Assembly (NCBI RefSeq): GCF_900105715.1
Contig: NZ_FNRY01000001.1
Span: forward strand, 1,984,001-2,048,000
DNA from: Paramicrobacterium humi
GTDB lineage: Bacteria > Actinomycetota > Actinomycetes > Actinomycetales > Microbacteriaceae
Length of the DNA: 64,000 bases
Direction of reading: 5' to 3'
In this document: positions 1-8,019 of the stretch, piece by piece
How the letters are laid out: each line of letters begins with the position of its first letter
Numbering within the stretch: the stretch's first letter is position 1
Made by a program: the position numbers and the translations under genes
Notes under the pieces: generated by a model
The model's input: only the letters and a program-made list of their open reading frames with translations
The model's database searches: none
What the model was told of the DNA's origin: nothing

Positions 1-2130
1 GTCCCACGCGTCCCACATGTTCGGGAAGTCCTGGTGCAGCTGCAGCAGGTTCGCCGCGGCGCCCGATGCGATCGCATCGCGGCCGCTCGCCGCGTCGATC
101 GCGGAGGTCACGAGGCCCTCCGCCGAGACCGCGACCCGAACGCGGGCGTTCTCGAGCACGAACCCGTCGCCGTCGCGGCTCAGCCGGCTGGCGGCATCCG
201 ATCGTCTGATCTCGCCCGCGCCGAGGGGCACGGGTCCCGCCGTCGAGACAGGGGAGAACACGAGTTCGCGCTCACCGTTGCCCGCGAGCGCGCGCCGGGC
301 GGCATCGGCGAGGCGGTGGGCGTCCGTGACGATGCCGGCGAGCGTCGCGACCGCCTCGCGGTGCACCCACGCGATCGAGGTGCCCGGCAGGATGTCGTGG
401 AACTGCTGCAGCAGAAGCAGCTGCCACAGTCGGTCGAGCTCGTCGTACGGGTAGGCGAGGTCGCCGCGCACGGCGGCGGTCGTCGCCCACAGCTCGGCCT
501 CGAGGAGCGCGTGCTCGGCGCGGCGGTTGCCGGCCTTCGTCGCGTGCTGGCTCGTGAGCGTGCCACGGTGCAGCTCGAGGTAGAGCTCGCCGACCCAGAC
601 GGGCGGATGCCGAAGCTCCGCCTTGGCCTCGTCGAAGAAGTCGTCAGGATGCCGCCAGGCGACGCGCGCGCTGCCCTCGAGGTTCGCGAGGCGGTTCGCC
701 TTCCCCGTCATCTCACGCGTGGTGCCGCCTCCGCCGTCGCCCCAGCCGACGGGCGCGATCGAGCTCGACGCGACGCGGCTCTCGGTGAACTGGCGGGAGG
801 CCCTCGCGACCTCCGTCGCGGAGAGCTGCGAGCTGTAGGTGTCCATGGGCGGGAAGTGCGTGAACACGCGGGAGCCGTCGATGCCCTCCCACAGGAAGGA
901 GTGGTGCGGGAACGCGTTGCGCTGGTTCCACGAGATCTTCTGCGTGAAGAACCATTCGAAGCCCGCGCGGCGCATGAGCTGCGGCAGCGCGGGGGAGTAG
1001 CCGAAGCTGTCGGGCAGCCACACGCCGCGGCAGCGCTGCCCGAACTCGGCCTCGAAGAAGCGCTGCCCGTGCGAGAACTGGCGCACGAGCGACTCGCCCG
1101 TCGGCATGACCGTGTCGGATTCCACCCACATGCCGCCGAGGGGGAGGAAGCGGCCGGCGGCGACGGCGTCGGCGACGCGCGCGAACACGGCGGGACGGTG
1201 CTGCTTGAGCCACGCGTACTGCTGCGCGCTCGACATGCCGTACAGGAACTCGGGGTCCTCGTCGAGGAGCGCCGTCATCGACGAGGCCGTGCGGGCGACC
1301 TTGCGGATCGTCTCCCGCACGGGCCACAGCCACGCCGAGTCGATGTGGGAGTGGCCGATCGCGGCGATGCGGTGGGCGCTCGCCTCCGCGGGCGAGGCGA
1401 GCACGGCGGCGAGCTCGGCGCGCGCGGCCGCCGCGGTCTCGGGGATGCGTTGCAGGTCGAGCGCGTCGAGGGCGTCGTCGAGCGCCTGCAGAATGCGCAT
1501 GCGGCGCGGCGCCGTCTCGGGCAGCTCGCCCTGCAGGCCGTAGAGCACCTCGAGGTCGAGGGAGAGCTCGAACACCTCCGCCTCGAACACGGCGAGCTCC
1601 ATGCGGCGGGCGCGGTACAGCGGCTCCGTCGACGCCGTCGCGAGGTCGCCCTCGCGCGTCGGCAGGAACGGGTGGTGCTCGAGCAGCAGGGGGTTCGCGG
1701 CCGCCTCGAGGTAGAGCTCGACGCGCTCGCCGCCGGCCGCGGCCTCGGCGACGGGAATCCACTGGTTGCGCGGGTTGAGCGCCTTCACGGGCGTGCCGTC
1801 GGGCCGGTACACGAGCGCCTCGCACTGGAAGCCCGTGAGCGACTCGTCGAAGCCGAGGTCCACGCGCGCCTCCACGCGCCGCCCCGCCCACTCCGTCGGA
1901 ATCTCCCCGACAAGCCGGAACCACGTCGTCGACCACGCCGGTCCCCACGGGGCGGGCACGCGCGCGTCCTCGAACGGCAGCGCCATCGCGTCGCCGGGCG
2001 GGATCGGCTCGCCGGGCAGCTCGCGCGCCTGCACGCGGAACGGGACGGCCGCCGAGTACACGGCGGGCAGCACGCGCTCCGCGAGCACGCGCAGCACCCG
2101 GCCGACGGTGAGCGAGGTGTCGTCGTGCAT
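1..2130 (-). CDS. Alpha-mannosidase, GH38 family (3' end outside window)
   Basis: Hydrolyses alpha-linked mannose from glycans, probably in the cytoplasm because no signal peptide is seen. About 710 residues are visible of a family usually near 1000; the C-terminal beta domains lie beyond the window edge. An N-terminal beta-rich region (WSTTWFRL) precedes the GH38 catalytic domain. The metal-binding motif GHSHIDSAWLWP is near residue 259 and the segment WLPDSFGYSPALPQ near residue 373 holds the expected nucleophile Asp. The ATG at 2130 is preceded by GGAGGAG, a good ribosome site. The neighbouring acetyltransferase gene is upstream on the same strand, 26 nt away, so they may be co-transcribed. 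The family call is firm; the exact substrate is not known. Confidence 0.93.
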   Translation of the reverse strand, partial: MHDDTSLTVGRVLRVLAERVLPAVYSAAVPFRVQARELPGEPIPPGDAMALPFEDARVPAPWGPAWSTTWFRLVGEIPTEWAGRRVEARVDLGFDESLTGFQCEALVYRPDGTPVKALNPRNQWIPVAEAAAGGERVELYLEAAANPLLLEHHPFLPTREGDLATASTEPLYRARRMELAVFEAEVFELSLDLEVLYGLQGELPETAPRRMRILQALDDALDALDLQRIPETAAAARAELAAVLASPAEASAHRIAAIGHSHIDSAWLWPVRETIRKVARTASSMTALLDEDPEFLYGMSSAQQYAWLKQHRPAVFARVADAVAAGRFLPLGGMWVESDTVMPTGESLVRQFSHGQRFFEAEFGQRCRGVWLPDSFGYSPALPQLMRRAGFEWFFTQKISWNQRNAFPHHSFLWEGIDGSRVFTHFPPMDTYSSQLSATEVARASRQFTESRVASSSIAPVGWGDGGGGTTREMTGKANRLANLEGSARVAWRHPDDFFDEAKAELRHPPVWVGELYLELHRGTLTSQHATKAGNRRAEHALLEAELWATTAAVRGDLAYPYDELDRLWQLLLLQQFHDILPGTSIAWVHREAVATLAGIVTDAHRLADAARRALAGNGERELVFSPVSTAGPVPLGAGEIRRSDAASRLSRDGDGFVLENARVRVAVSAEGLVTSAIDAASGRDAIASGAAANLLQLHQDFPNMWDAWD

Positions 2131-2156
2131 GGCGGCTCCTCCGCGCGACGGCGGCG

Positions 2157-2672
2157 CTAGCGGACGAGCCGCACTTCGAGCAGGTCCTCGCCGAGGAACT
2201 GCTGCACTTGCTGGGCGCCGTCGCGCTCGAAGCCGTTGCGCTTGTAGAAGCCGTGCGCGCGCGGGTTGTCGTCGGCGACCCACAGGTAGCCGGGCCGGTC
2301 GCCGCACGCGGCGTCGAACAGCTTCTGCCCGATGCCCGTGCCGTGGTACGCGGCGAGCATGTAGATGAAGTACAGCTCACGCTCGCGCGGGGCGTCCTCG
2401 TCGCGCGCGGGACCCGAGCCGACGAAGCCGACGATCTCCCCGTCGACGAGGGCGGCGTACTGGTGGTACTCGTCGCCCTGGCTCGCCCAGTGCGTCCACA
2501 GCTCCGCCATGCGGCGCGGCGAGACGCGCTCGAGCGCGGCCTCGCTGATCAGGTGGTCGTACGTCTCATGCCAGCACTGGGCGTGAACGCGCCCGAGCGC
2601 CTCCGCGTCAACGTCGCGCACGGGTCGCACGATGACGTCGAGTGTGTCGATGGCAGCATCCTTGGTGTCCAT
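2157..2672 (-). CDS. GNAT family N-acetyltransferase
   Basis: A 171-residue protein with the Gcn5-related acetyltransferase fold, which moves an acetyl group from acetyl-CoA to an amine. The order RPVRDVDAEALGRVH (beta1/alpha1), AALVDGEIVGFVG (beta4), YFIYMLAAYHGTGIGQKLF (acetyl-CoA pyrophosphate loop, Q/RxxGxG/A type) and NPRAHGFYKRNGFE (C-terminal motif B) is typical. I chose the ATG at 2672; an in-frame GTG at 2696 would add eight residues of non-conserved sequence. The substrate cannot be read from sequence. It lies directly upstream of the alpha-mannosidase gene. Confidence 0.85.
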   Translation of the reverse strand: MDTKDAAIDTLDVIVRPVRDVDAEALGRVHAQCWHETYDHLISEAALERVSPRRMAELWTHWASQGDEYHQYAALVDGEIVGFVGSGPARDEDAPRERELYFIYMLAAYHGTGIGQKLFDAACGDRPGYLWVADDNPRAHGFYKRNGFERDGAQQVQQFLGEDLLEVRLVR

Positions 2673-2769
2673 ATCCAGACGGTACCGCGACTTCACGTCG
2701 GTTCATAATCGACCGGATGCCGCCGGCCGCAGCCGCTACTCTGGCACCAGGCGCGCGAGAGGGGGCCGC

Positions 2770-3795
2770 ATGGGCAGAAGGCGAACCACGGCCGCGGCTG
2801 CGGCATCCACCCCGCACCTGGCTCGCGTCGCCGTGTTCGAGGAGGGCCGCCGCATCGAGGTAGACGGCGCGCCGGATCTCGACGCCGTCGCGCGCTCGCT
2901 CGCGGCGCACGAGAAGCGGGTCGCGGTCGTCGCGTACGACCGGCCCGATGCGTCGCACGTGCGCGAGATCGCCGAGCGGCTGAGCCTGCACCCAGTGCTC
3001 GTGGAGGACCTGCTGCACGCCAGGCAGCGGCCGAAGATCGAACGCTACGGAGACGCGCTGTTCCTCGTGATGCGCGCCGTCGGCTACCTCGACGAGGCCG
3101 AGGACGTCGTCGTGAGCGAGTTCCACGTCGTCGTGCAGGGCCAGTGGGTCATCGTGCTGCGGCAGGGCGAACCCGGCGCGCCCGACTGGAGGCCGGAGCA
3201 GTTCCGGCAGGATCCGGCGCTGCTCGCGCACGGCACGGAGGCCGTGCTCTACACGGTCATCGACACGATCGTCGACACGTACTTCCCCGTTCTCGACGGC
3301 GTCGGCACGGACCTCGACGAGATCGAGGGGCAGGTGTTCACCGGTGACACCGCGGCGCCCGAGCGCATCTACCGGCTCGGCCGCGAGGTCATCGACCTGC
3401 AGCGCGCCGCCGTTCCGCTCCAGGCGGTGATCACGGAGCTCATCGCGGGCTTCGAGAAGTACAACACGAAGGCCGAGCTGCAGACGTACTTGCGCGACGT
3501 GTCCGACCACCTCGCCCGCATCACCTCACGGGTGGCCGAGATTCGGGAGCTGCTGACGCAGATCCTCACCGTCAACGCGACGCTCGTGGGGCAGCGGCAG
3601 AACGAGGACATGAAGCGCATCTCGTCGTGGGCGGCGATCCTGTTCGCGCCGACGCTCATCGGCGCGATCTACGGCATGAACTTCCGGGACATGCCCGAGC
3701 TGCACTGGGCGTTCGGCTACCCGATGGCGCTCGCGGCGATGCTGCTGCTCGGCGTCGTGCTGTACCTCGTGTTCAAGCGCAAGCACTGGATGTGA
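2770..3795 (+). CDS. corA: CorA-type magnesium/cobalt channel
   Basis: A 341-residue inner-membrane divalent-cation channel. A cytoplasmic domain of about 280 residues, rich in charged helices (VLVEDLLHARQRPKIERYGD is the conserved CorA block), precedes two C-terminal membrane segments. The selectivity signature YGMNF is near residue 302, followed by the periplasmic loop DMPELHW and the last helix ending in the basic tail KRKHW. The ATG at 2770 follows GAGAGGGGG; upstream in-frame codons lack conserved sequence. It converges on the RNA helicase gene, with a long palindrome between them. Confidence 0.93.
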   Translation: MGRRRTTAAAAASTPHLARVAVFEEGRRIEVDGAPDLDAVARSLAAHEKRVAVVAYDRPDASHVREIAERLSLHPVLVEDLLHARQRPKIERYGDALFLVMRAVGYLDEAEDVVVSEFHVVVQGQWVIVLRQGEPGAPDWRPEQFRQDPALLAHGTEAVLYTVIDTIVDTYFPVLDGVGTDLDEIEGQVFTGDTAAPERIYRLGREVIDLQRAAVPLQAVITELIAGFEKYNTKAELQTYLRDVSDHLARITSRVAEIRELLTQILTVNATLVGQRQNEDMKRISSWAAILFAPTLIGAIYGMNFRDMPELHWAFGYPMALAAMLLLGVVLYLVFKRKHWM

Positions 3796-3825
3796 GCGCG
3801 CCCCTGCCGCCGGGCCGGGCTTCGT

Positions 3826-3912
3826 GGGAGCCAGAAACGTCTTTCGGAGCCAGAAACGCAGTGGGGAGCCACGATGTCGTGACTCCCTACTGCGGAACTG
3901 GCTCCCGAAGGC
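3826..3912. repeat. Long imperfect palindrome between convergent corA and helicase genes
   Basis: The unit GGAGCCAGAAACG occurs twice in a row (about 3828 and 3846), then its inverse GAACTGGCTCC closes a hairpin at 3895-3905. The inner stem GGAGCCACGA (3865-3874) pairs with TCGTGACTCC (3877-3886). Arms of about 34 bases match at roughly four of five positions. It may be a bidirectional terminator or a dispersed palindromic repeat; no U-run follows the stem on either strand. Confidence 0.7.
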
Positions 3913-3916
3913 TGCG

Positions 3917-5449
3917 CTAGTGCGTTGAGACGCGGCGGTGGGTGCGCGCGCCGCCCGTCGCCTGGCCGCCGCCGGAGGTCGACGTGCTGTACACGCCGCG
4001 CGAGCCGCCCTGCCGTGCGGGCTGGCCGCTCCCGCGGGCGCCGCGCGGCTGGCCGGAGCGCTGCTGGCCCTGCTTGACGGCGGCGGGACGGCCGGAGCGG
4101 TCCTTGCGCGGCCGGTCGGCGGCGGAAGCGTCGCGAGTGCTGCGGGCGTTCGCCTGGTCGCGACCGCGGCCGGCGGCATCCGACCCTCGGGCTGCCCGCT
4201 TGCGGCGTGCGTTCGCGCCCTGCGAAGTGCCACCGCCGCGCTGCTGCACGGGCTTCGGCGCCGGCTTCACGTACGGCGCGGTCTCGCCGACGAGCTCCGT
4301 GACGACGGCCGACGACGCGGTGACGTTCTGCGGGGTCACCGTGATGGCGGCCTTGCGCAGCACCTTCTTGAGGTCGTCGCGCTGGTTCGGCAGGCACACC
4401 GTCGCGACGGTGCCCGAGCTGCCCGCGCGGGCCGTGCGGCCGGAGCGGTGCAGGTACGCCTTGTGCTCGATGGGCGGGTCGACGTGCACGACGAGCTCGA
4501 CGTTGTCGACGTGCACACCGCGCGCGGCGACGTCGGTCGCGACGAGGACACGGGCGCTGCCGTCGCTGAACGCCGCGAGGTTGCGGTCGCGCTGCGGCTG
4601 CGAGAGGTTGCCGTGCAGATCGACCGAGGGGATGCCGGAAGCGGTGAGCTGCTTCGCGAGCTTCTTCGCGTGGTGCTTCGTGCGCGTGAAGAGGATGCGG
4701 CGTCCCAGACCGGAGGCGAGCTTCTCGACGAGGTCCTTCTTGGCCTCGGCGCCGTCGATCATGAACACGTGGTGCGTCATGGCCTCGACGGGCGAGATCT
4801 CGTCGTCGATCGAGTGCAGAACCTCGTTGTGGAGGAACCGCTTCACGAGCTTGTCCACGCCGTTGTCGAGCGTGGCCGAGAACAGCATCCGCTGGCCGTG
4901 CTCGGGCGTCGCGGCGAGCAGACGGGTCACGACGGGGAGGAAGCCGAGGTCGGCCATGTGGTCGGCCTCGTCGAGAACCGTGACCTCGACGGCGTCGAGG
5001 CGCACGAAGCCCTGCTTCATGAGGTCCTCGAGGCGGCCGGGGCAGGCGACGACGATGTCGACGCCGGCGTTGAGGGCCTCGACCTGGCGGCGCTGGTTGA
5101 TTCCGCCGTAGATCGTGGTGGTCGTCATGCCGTATGCCGCGGCGAGGGGCGCGAGGACCGCGTCGATCTGCGTCGCGAGCTCGCGGGTCGGGGCGAGAAC
5201 GAGGCCGAGGGGACGGCCGGGACGGCGCTTGCCGCCCGCGAGCTGCGTGCCGAGGCGCGCCGCCATGGGAATGGAGAACGCGAGGGTCTTGCCGCTTCCG
5301 GTGCGGCCGCGGCCGAGCACGTCGCGCCCGGCGAGCGTGTCGGGCAGCGTGTCGACCTGGATCGGGAAGGCCGTCGTCTTGTCGTCCTTCGCGAGGGCGG
5401 CGACGAGGGGTGCGGGCACGCCGAGCGCGCCGAAGGTGGTGTCTTGCAT
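3917..5449 (-). CDS. DEAD-box ATP-dependent RNA helicase
   Basis: A 510-residue RNA helicase that uses ATP to open RNA duplexes in ribosome assembly or mRNA turnover. Motifs appear in order: Q-motif region (FPIQVDTLP), Walker A GRTGSGKT, PTRELA, GG, CPGRL, VLDEAD, SAT, then the second RecA domain with LFTRTKHHAKKL, ATDVAARGVHV and HRSGRTAR. The last 130 or so residues are a low-complexity Arg/Gly/Gln tail of the kind that binds RNA. The start ATG at 5449 follows GAAAGG; an upstream in-frame start at 5515 adds unconserved residues. It resembles the RhlE/DbpA-like helicases of actinobacteria; I do not assign a specific symbol. Confidence 0.93.
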   Translation of the reverse strand: MQDTTFGALGVPAPLVAALAKDDKTTAFPIQVDTLPDTLAGRDVLGRGRTGSGKTLAFSIPMAARLGTQLAGGKRRPGRPLGLVLAPTRELATQIDAVLAPLAAAYGMTTTTIYGGINQRRQVEALNAGVDIVVACPGRLEDLMKQGFVRLDAVEVTVLDEADHMADLGFLPVVTRLLAATPEHGQRMLFSATLDNGVDKLVKRFLHNEVLHSIDDEISPVEAMTHHVFMIDGAEAKKDLVEKLASGLGRRILFTRTKHHAKKLAKQLTASGIPSVDLHGNLSQPQRDRNLAAFSDGSARVLVATDVAARGVHVDNVELVVHVDPPIEHKAYLHRSGRTARAGSSGTVATVCLPNQRDDLKKVLRKAAITVTPQNVTASSAVVTELVGETAPYVKPAPKPVQQRGGGTSQGANARRKRAARGSDAAGRGRDQANARSTRDASAADRPRKDRSGRPAAVKQGQQRSGQPRGARGSGQPARQGGSRGVYSTSTSGGGQATGGARTHRRVSTH

Positions 5450-5578
5450 GGTGCCTTTCAGGCAAGGGATCCGCGCGTCATGGCGGAGAGATGGCGAAGG
5501 CGCGGGTCCGCGCATTCGTTCGCCGTATGATCTGTCTCGACCCGGTGACGGGGAGAGAGGAAGCGTCTACGACGCAGG

Positions 5579-5594
5579 GGGCACGAGCGTGCCC
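5579..5594. other. Short hairpin (7-bp stem) upstream of the helicase gene
   Basis: GGGCACG-AG-CGTGCCC is a perfect inverted repeat. It lies between the end of the gene at 5644 and the start of the helicase at 5449, both on the minus strand. It could be part of a terminator or of the helicase leader RNA. Confidence 0.45.
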
Positions 5595-5601
5595 GCAAGT
5601 T

Positions 5602-5630
5602 CTCCCAGTGTACTGGATGGATGCTGGGAG
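5602..5630 (-). terminator. Probable terminator of the 5644-6168 gene
   Basis: CTCCCAG (5602-5608) and CTGGGAG (5624-5630) form a perfect 7-bp stem with a 15-nt loop just after the stop codon of the minus-strand gene. There is no clear run of U, which is common in high-GC actinobacteria. Confidence 0.5.
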
Positions 5631-5643
5631 CCCGCCCGGCGGT

Positions 5644-6168
5644 TCAGGAGCCCGTGGCGGCATCCGATTCGTCTGTGGCGTCGGGAGGCACGAGCTGCGG
5701 GTCGAAGGCCCAGCTCGGTGCCATGTCGCGCAGGCGGGAGCCGCGCCACTGCCACATCGCCCAGAGCGGGTACCAATAGGCCGCGGCGGCAGGGCCGTGG
5801 AAGGTGAGGCGGTCGCGCAGCAGCGTGAGCCCCGGATGGCCGTCTGCGGGGGAGATCGCCATGCGGTGGTTCCAGCCGCGCAGCAGGGCGAGGGGTCCCG
5901 AGCGCGGGCCGCCCGTGTCGCGCATGATCTTCACGCCGGGGCGGCGCTCCTCGTCGTACTCGAGGTCGATGAGCTGGCGGCCGATCGGCACGAGCCCCGC
6001 GAGGCGCACGGGCACCTCGGCGCTCGTCGCGCCCCAGCGTGTCGCGGTCGACTCGGCGCCGATGTCGAGCAGCGGCGCATAGAGTTCACGCATCACCGTC
6101 GGCGAGCGAAGCGCGCGCCACGCGGCGGCCGGGTCGGTGGCGAGCACCATCTTCAGCTGCACGAACAT
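5644..6168 (-). CDS. Hypothetical protein, possibly SRPBCC-like
   Basis: A 174-residue soluble protein that I do not recognise with certainty. The opening MFVQLKMVLATDPAAAWRAL, followed by mixed beta strands (GVKIMRDTGGPRSG, GLTLLRDRLTFHG) and a C-terminal helix rich in Trp (YWYPLWAMWQWRGSRL), resembles START/SRPBCC proteins that hold lipids or hydrophobic ligands. That is inference from pattern only. It is divergent from the EVE-domain gene with only 45 nt between starts, so both promoters must lie in or overlap the coding ends. Confidence 0.6.
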   Translation of the reverse strand: MFVQLKMVLATDPAAAWRALRSPTVMRELYAPLLDIGAESTATRWGATSAEVPVRLAGLVPIGRQLIDLEYDEERRPGVKIMRDTGGPRSGPLALLRGWNHRMAISPADGHPGLTLLRDRLTFHGPAAAAYWYPLWAMWQWRGSRLRDMAPSWAFDPQLVPPDATDESDAATGS

Positions 6169-6213
6169 AGACCAATTGTGCCCCGCGTCGGTGATTACCG
6201 GTAGAAAGGCCTC

Positions 6214-6717
6214 ATGGCGATCCGATACTGGCTCGGGGTGGTGCAGCGCGACCACGTGCGCGAGGCAGTGCGCCTTGGCATCGGGCAGCTCAATCACGGC
6301 AGCCGCGACGACATCGCCCGACTCGCCGAGGCCGACGGGCTCGTCTACTACTCGCCGCGCGAGGAGATCGACGGCGAGCCGCTGCGGGCGTTCACCGCGA
6401 TCGGTCGCGTCGCCGACGCCGACGTGTATTCCGCCGACCGCCTGGCGGGCGCGGCCGCCCGGCACTGGCGGCGACGCATCGACTGGTACCGGCCCGCGGT
6501 CGAGGCGCCCATCCGGCCGCTGCGCGACCACCTCGAGTTCACGCGCAACAAGCGCAACTGGGGCATGCAGCTGCGCCGCGGCGTGCTCGAGCTCAGCCGC
6601 CACGACTGGGACGTCATCCGCGAGGCGATGCGCATGCCGGCCCCGGAAGACCGCCGCTGGGAGCGCATCGCGACCGACGTCATTCCCGAGCCGCCGCGCG
6701 AGCGCGAGTGGTTCTGA
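6214..6717 (+). CDS. EVE domain-containing protein (UPF0310 type)
   Basis: A 167-residue single-domain protein of the EVE/PUA-like superfamily, whose members read modified bases in DNA or RNA. Typical family landmarks are the start RYWLGVVQRDHVREAV, the segment GLVYYSPRE, AFTAIGRV, the strand YRPAVEAPIRPLRDHLEFT and WGMQLRRGVLELSRHDWDVI near the C-terminus. The ATG at 6214 follows AGAAAGG. EVE proteins are sometimes joined to restriction systems, but no nuclease or methylase gene is nearby, so this one is probably a stand-alone housekeeping reader. Confidence 0.88.
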   Translation: MAIRYWLGVVQRDHVREAVRLGIGQLNHGSRDDIARLAEADGLVYYSPREEIDGEPLRAFTAIGRVADADVYSADRLAGAAARHWRRRIDWYRPAVEAPIRPLRDHLEFTRNKRNWGMQLRRGVLELSRHDWDVIREAMRMPAPEDRRWERIATDVIPEPPREREWF

Positions 6718-6773
6718 CCGTCACACGCCGCAACACGGCCGCTCGCGGCATCCGCCCTCAGTACCCTGAGAGC

Positions 6774-7378
6774 ATGACCGAGAGCACCGCCACCGACCAG
6801 TCCGTGTACGAAGTGCGCTTTGACTGGGGCATGCCGGGCTCGATGCGATCGCGCCGGGGGCCGGAGTGATCATCGTCGTCGACGCGTTCTCCTCGCCCGA
6901 GTTCGACGACCACGCGCAAGCCACGGTGCCCGTCGCGGATGCCGCGGGCGACGCGATCGCGACCGCGGCGCGCCGTTACGGTGTCCCTGTGATCGCGGCA
7001 TCGCTGCGCAACCGCACGGCGGCGGCCCAGTGGGTGCTCGCGCAGCAGGTGTCCCAGGGCGACCGCGTGCGCGCCGCCATAGTCGCGGCGGGCTCGGATG
7101 CCGCTTCGCCGCGATTCTCGGTCGAGGACCTCCTTGCGGCGGGCGCCGTTATTGACGCCCTCGCCGAACTCGGCATCGACTACGCGGCGCCCGAGGCTGC
7201 AGCTGCGTGCGCGGCGTTCACCGGCCTCAAGCGCGCCGTCGGGCACTTGCTCACCGCGTCGGTCGCCGGCAAGGCACTCGCCGCGTCTGGCCGGCGCGAG
7301 CACGTCGTCGCCGCCGGGAAGCTCGATTCCTCGACCAACGTGCCCGTGCTCGGCGACGAAGGCTACGAGCGGGCCTGA
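6774..7378 (+). pseudogene. 2-phosphosulfolactate phosphatase-like (ComB family), apparent frameshift
   Basis: The ComB family removes phosphate from 2-phospho-3-sulfolactate; in non-methanogens its true substrate is unclear. Translation from the ATG at 6774 gives MTESTATDQSVYEVRFDWGMPG and then leaves frame. A second frame resumes at about 6839 with LDAIAPGAGVIIVVDAFSS and runs to 7378 through the usual VPVIAASLRNRTA and LDSSTNVPVL segments. Restoring one base in the CCGGGC run at 6834-6839 would fuse the two into a normal protein of about 201 residues. Either the gene is inactive, translation starts at the GTG at 6866, or the base is a sequencing error. It overlaps the next gene tail to tail by 16 nt. 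Confidence 0.7.
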
Positions 7379-7983
7379 GCCTTCTGCCTGGCGCGGTGCT
7401 GGCGCACCTTGTGCCGGTTGCCGCAGCGCTGCATCGAGCACCAGCGCCGCGAGCCGGCACGGGAGGTGTCGAGGTAGATCAGGGCGCAGTCCTCGCCGTC
7501 GCACGTGCGAATGCGCCCGGCGCGCTCACCGCTGAACACGGCGACGCCGTCGCGCGCGATCGTCGCGAGCGCCTGCGCCGCGCGGGCGCGCGTGCGACCG
7601 GCCTGCCGTGAGCCGCCGTCGAGGCGCGGCGGCAGGTCGGGAGTTGCCGCATAGAGGTTGACGACGTCGATGTCGCGTCTCGCGAGGGGGCGCCCCATCG
7701 CCGCGGCGAGGGTCGCGTGGCTGAGCGCGTCGCGCAGCGTGAGGGCGTCGCGCAGGTCCCGCTCGGAGCTCGGCGTGACGGTGAAGCGGTCGGCGAGCCA
7801 GTCGTCGAGATCGGCGGTGTTGACCAGCTGCTCCCAGCCGTGGCCGGGCTCGCCGGGCTGGGCGCCCATGCTGCCCGTGTACGCGAAGTCGAGGCTCAGC
7901 GCACCGGAGTCGAACCACCATCGGGTGCCCTCACGCGATTCGAACCACTGGCCGGTGTCTGACTGGCGTTCTCCCGAGATCAC
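7363..7983 (-). CDS. CGNR zinc-finger / ABATE-domain protein
   Basis: A 206-residue probable stress-linked transcription regulator. The N-terminal part, with WWFDSGALSLDFAYTG near residues 21-36, matches the ABATE domain. The C-terminal zinc finger runs from RTCDGEDCALIYLD to RRWCSMQRCGNRHKV and includes the signature CGNR followed by a basic DNA-contact tail. Function is inferred from the family only. It ends inside the last codons of the converging ComB-like gene. Confidence 0.88.
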   Translation of the reverse strand: MISGERQSDTGQWFESREGTRWWFDSGALSLDFAYTGSMGAQPGEPGHGWEQLVNTADLDDWLADRFTVTPSSERDLRDALTLRDALSHATLAAAMGRPLARRDIDVVNLYAATPDLPPRLDGGSRQAGRTRARAAQALATIARDGVAVFSGERAGRIRTCDGEDCALIYLDTSRAGSRRWCSMQRCGNRHKVRQHRARQKAQARS

Positions 7984-8019
7984 GTCACCACCATATGCGG
8001 TTACGCGGACAGCGGCAGA

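Noticed and set aside
34-2160. A 708-residue open frame on the plus strand
   Set aside because: It lies opposite the GH38 alpha-mannosidase, whose catalytic motifs decide the true strand.
713-2380. A 555-residue minus-strand frame overlapping the mannosidase and acetyltransferase
   Set aside because: Wrong frame: low-complexity Ala/Arg sequence; the two real genes are in other frames of the same strand.
5450-5643. Cold-shock leader or riboswitch before the helicase
   Set aside because: Two short hairpins exist, but they are better explained as the end of the neighbouring gene; no known riboswitch consensus is visible.
6214-6717. Possible defence-island marker (EVE domain)
   Set aside because: No nuclease, methylase or other defence gene is adjacent; stand-alone EVE proteins are common.
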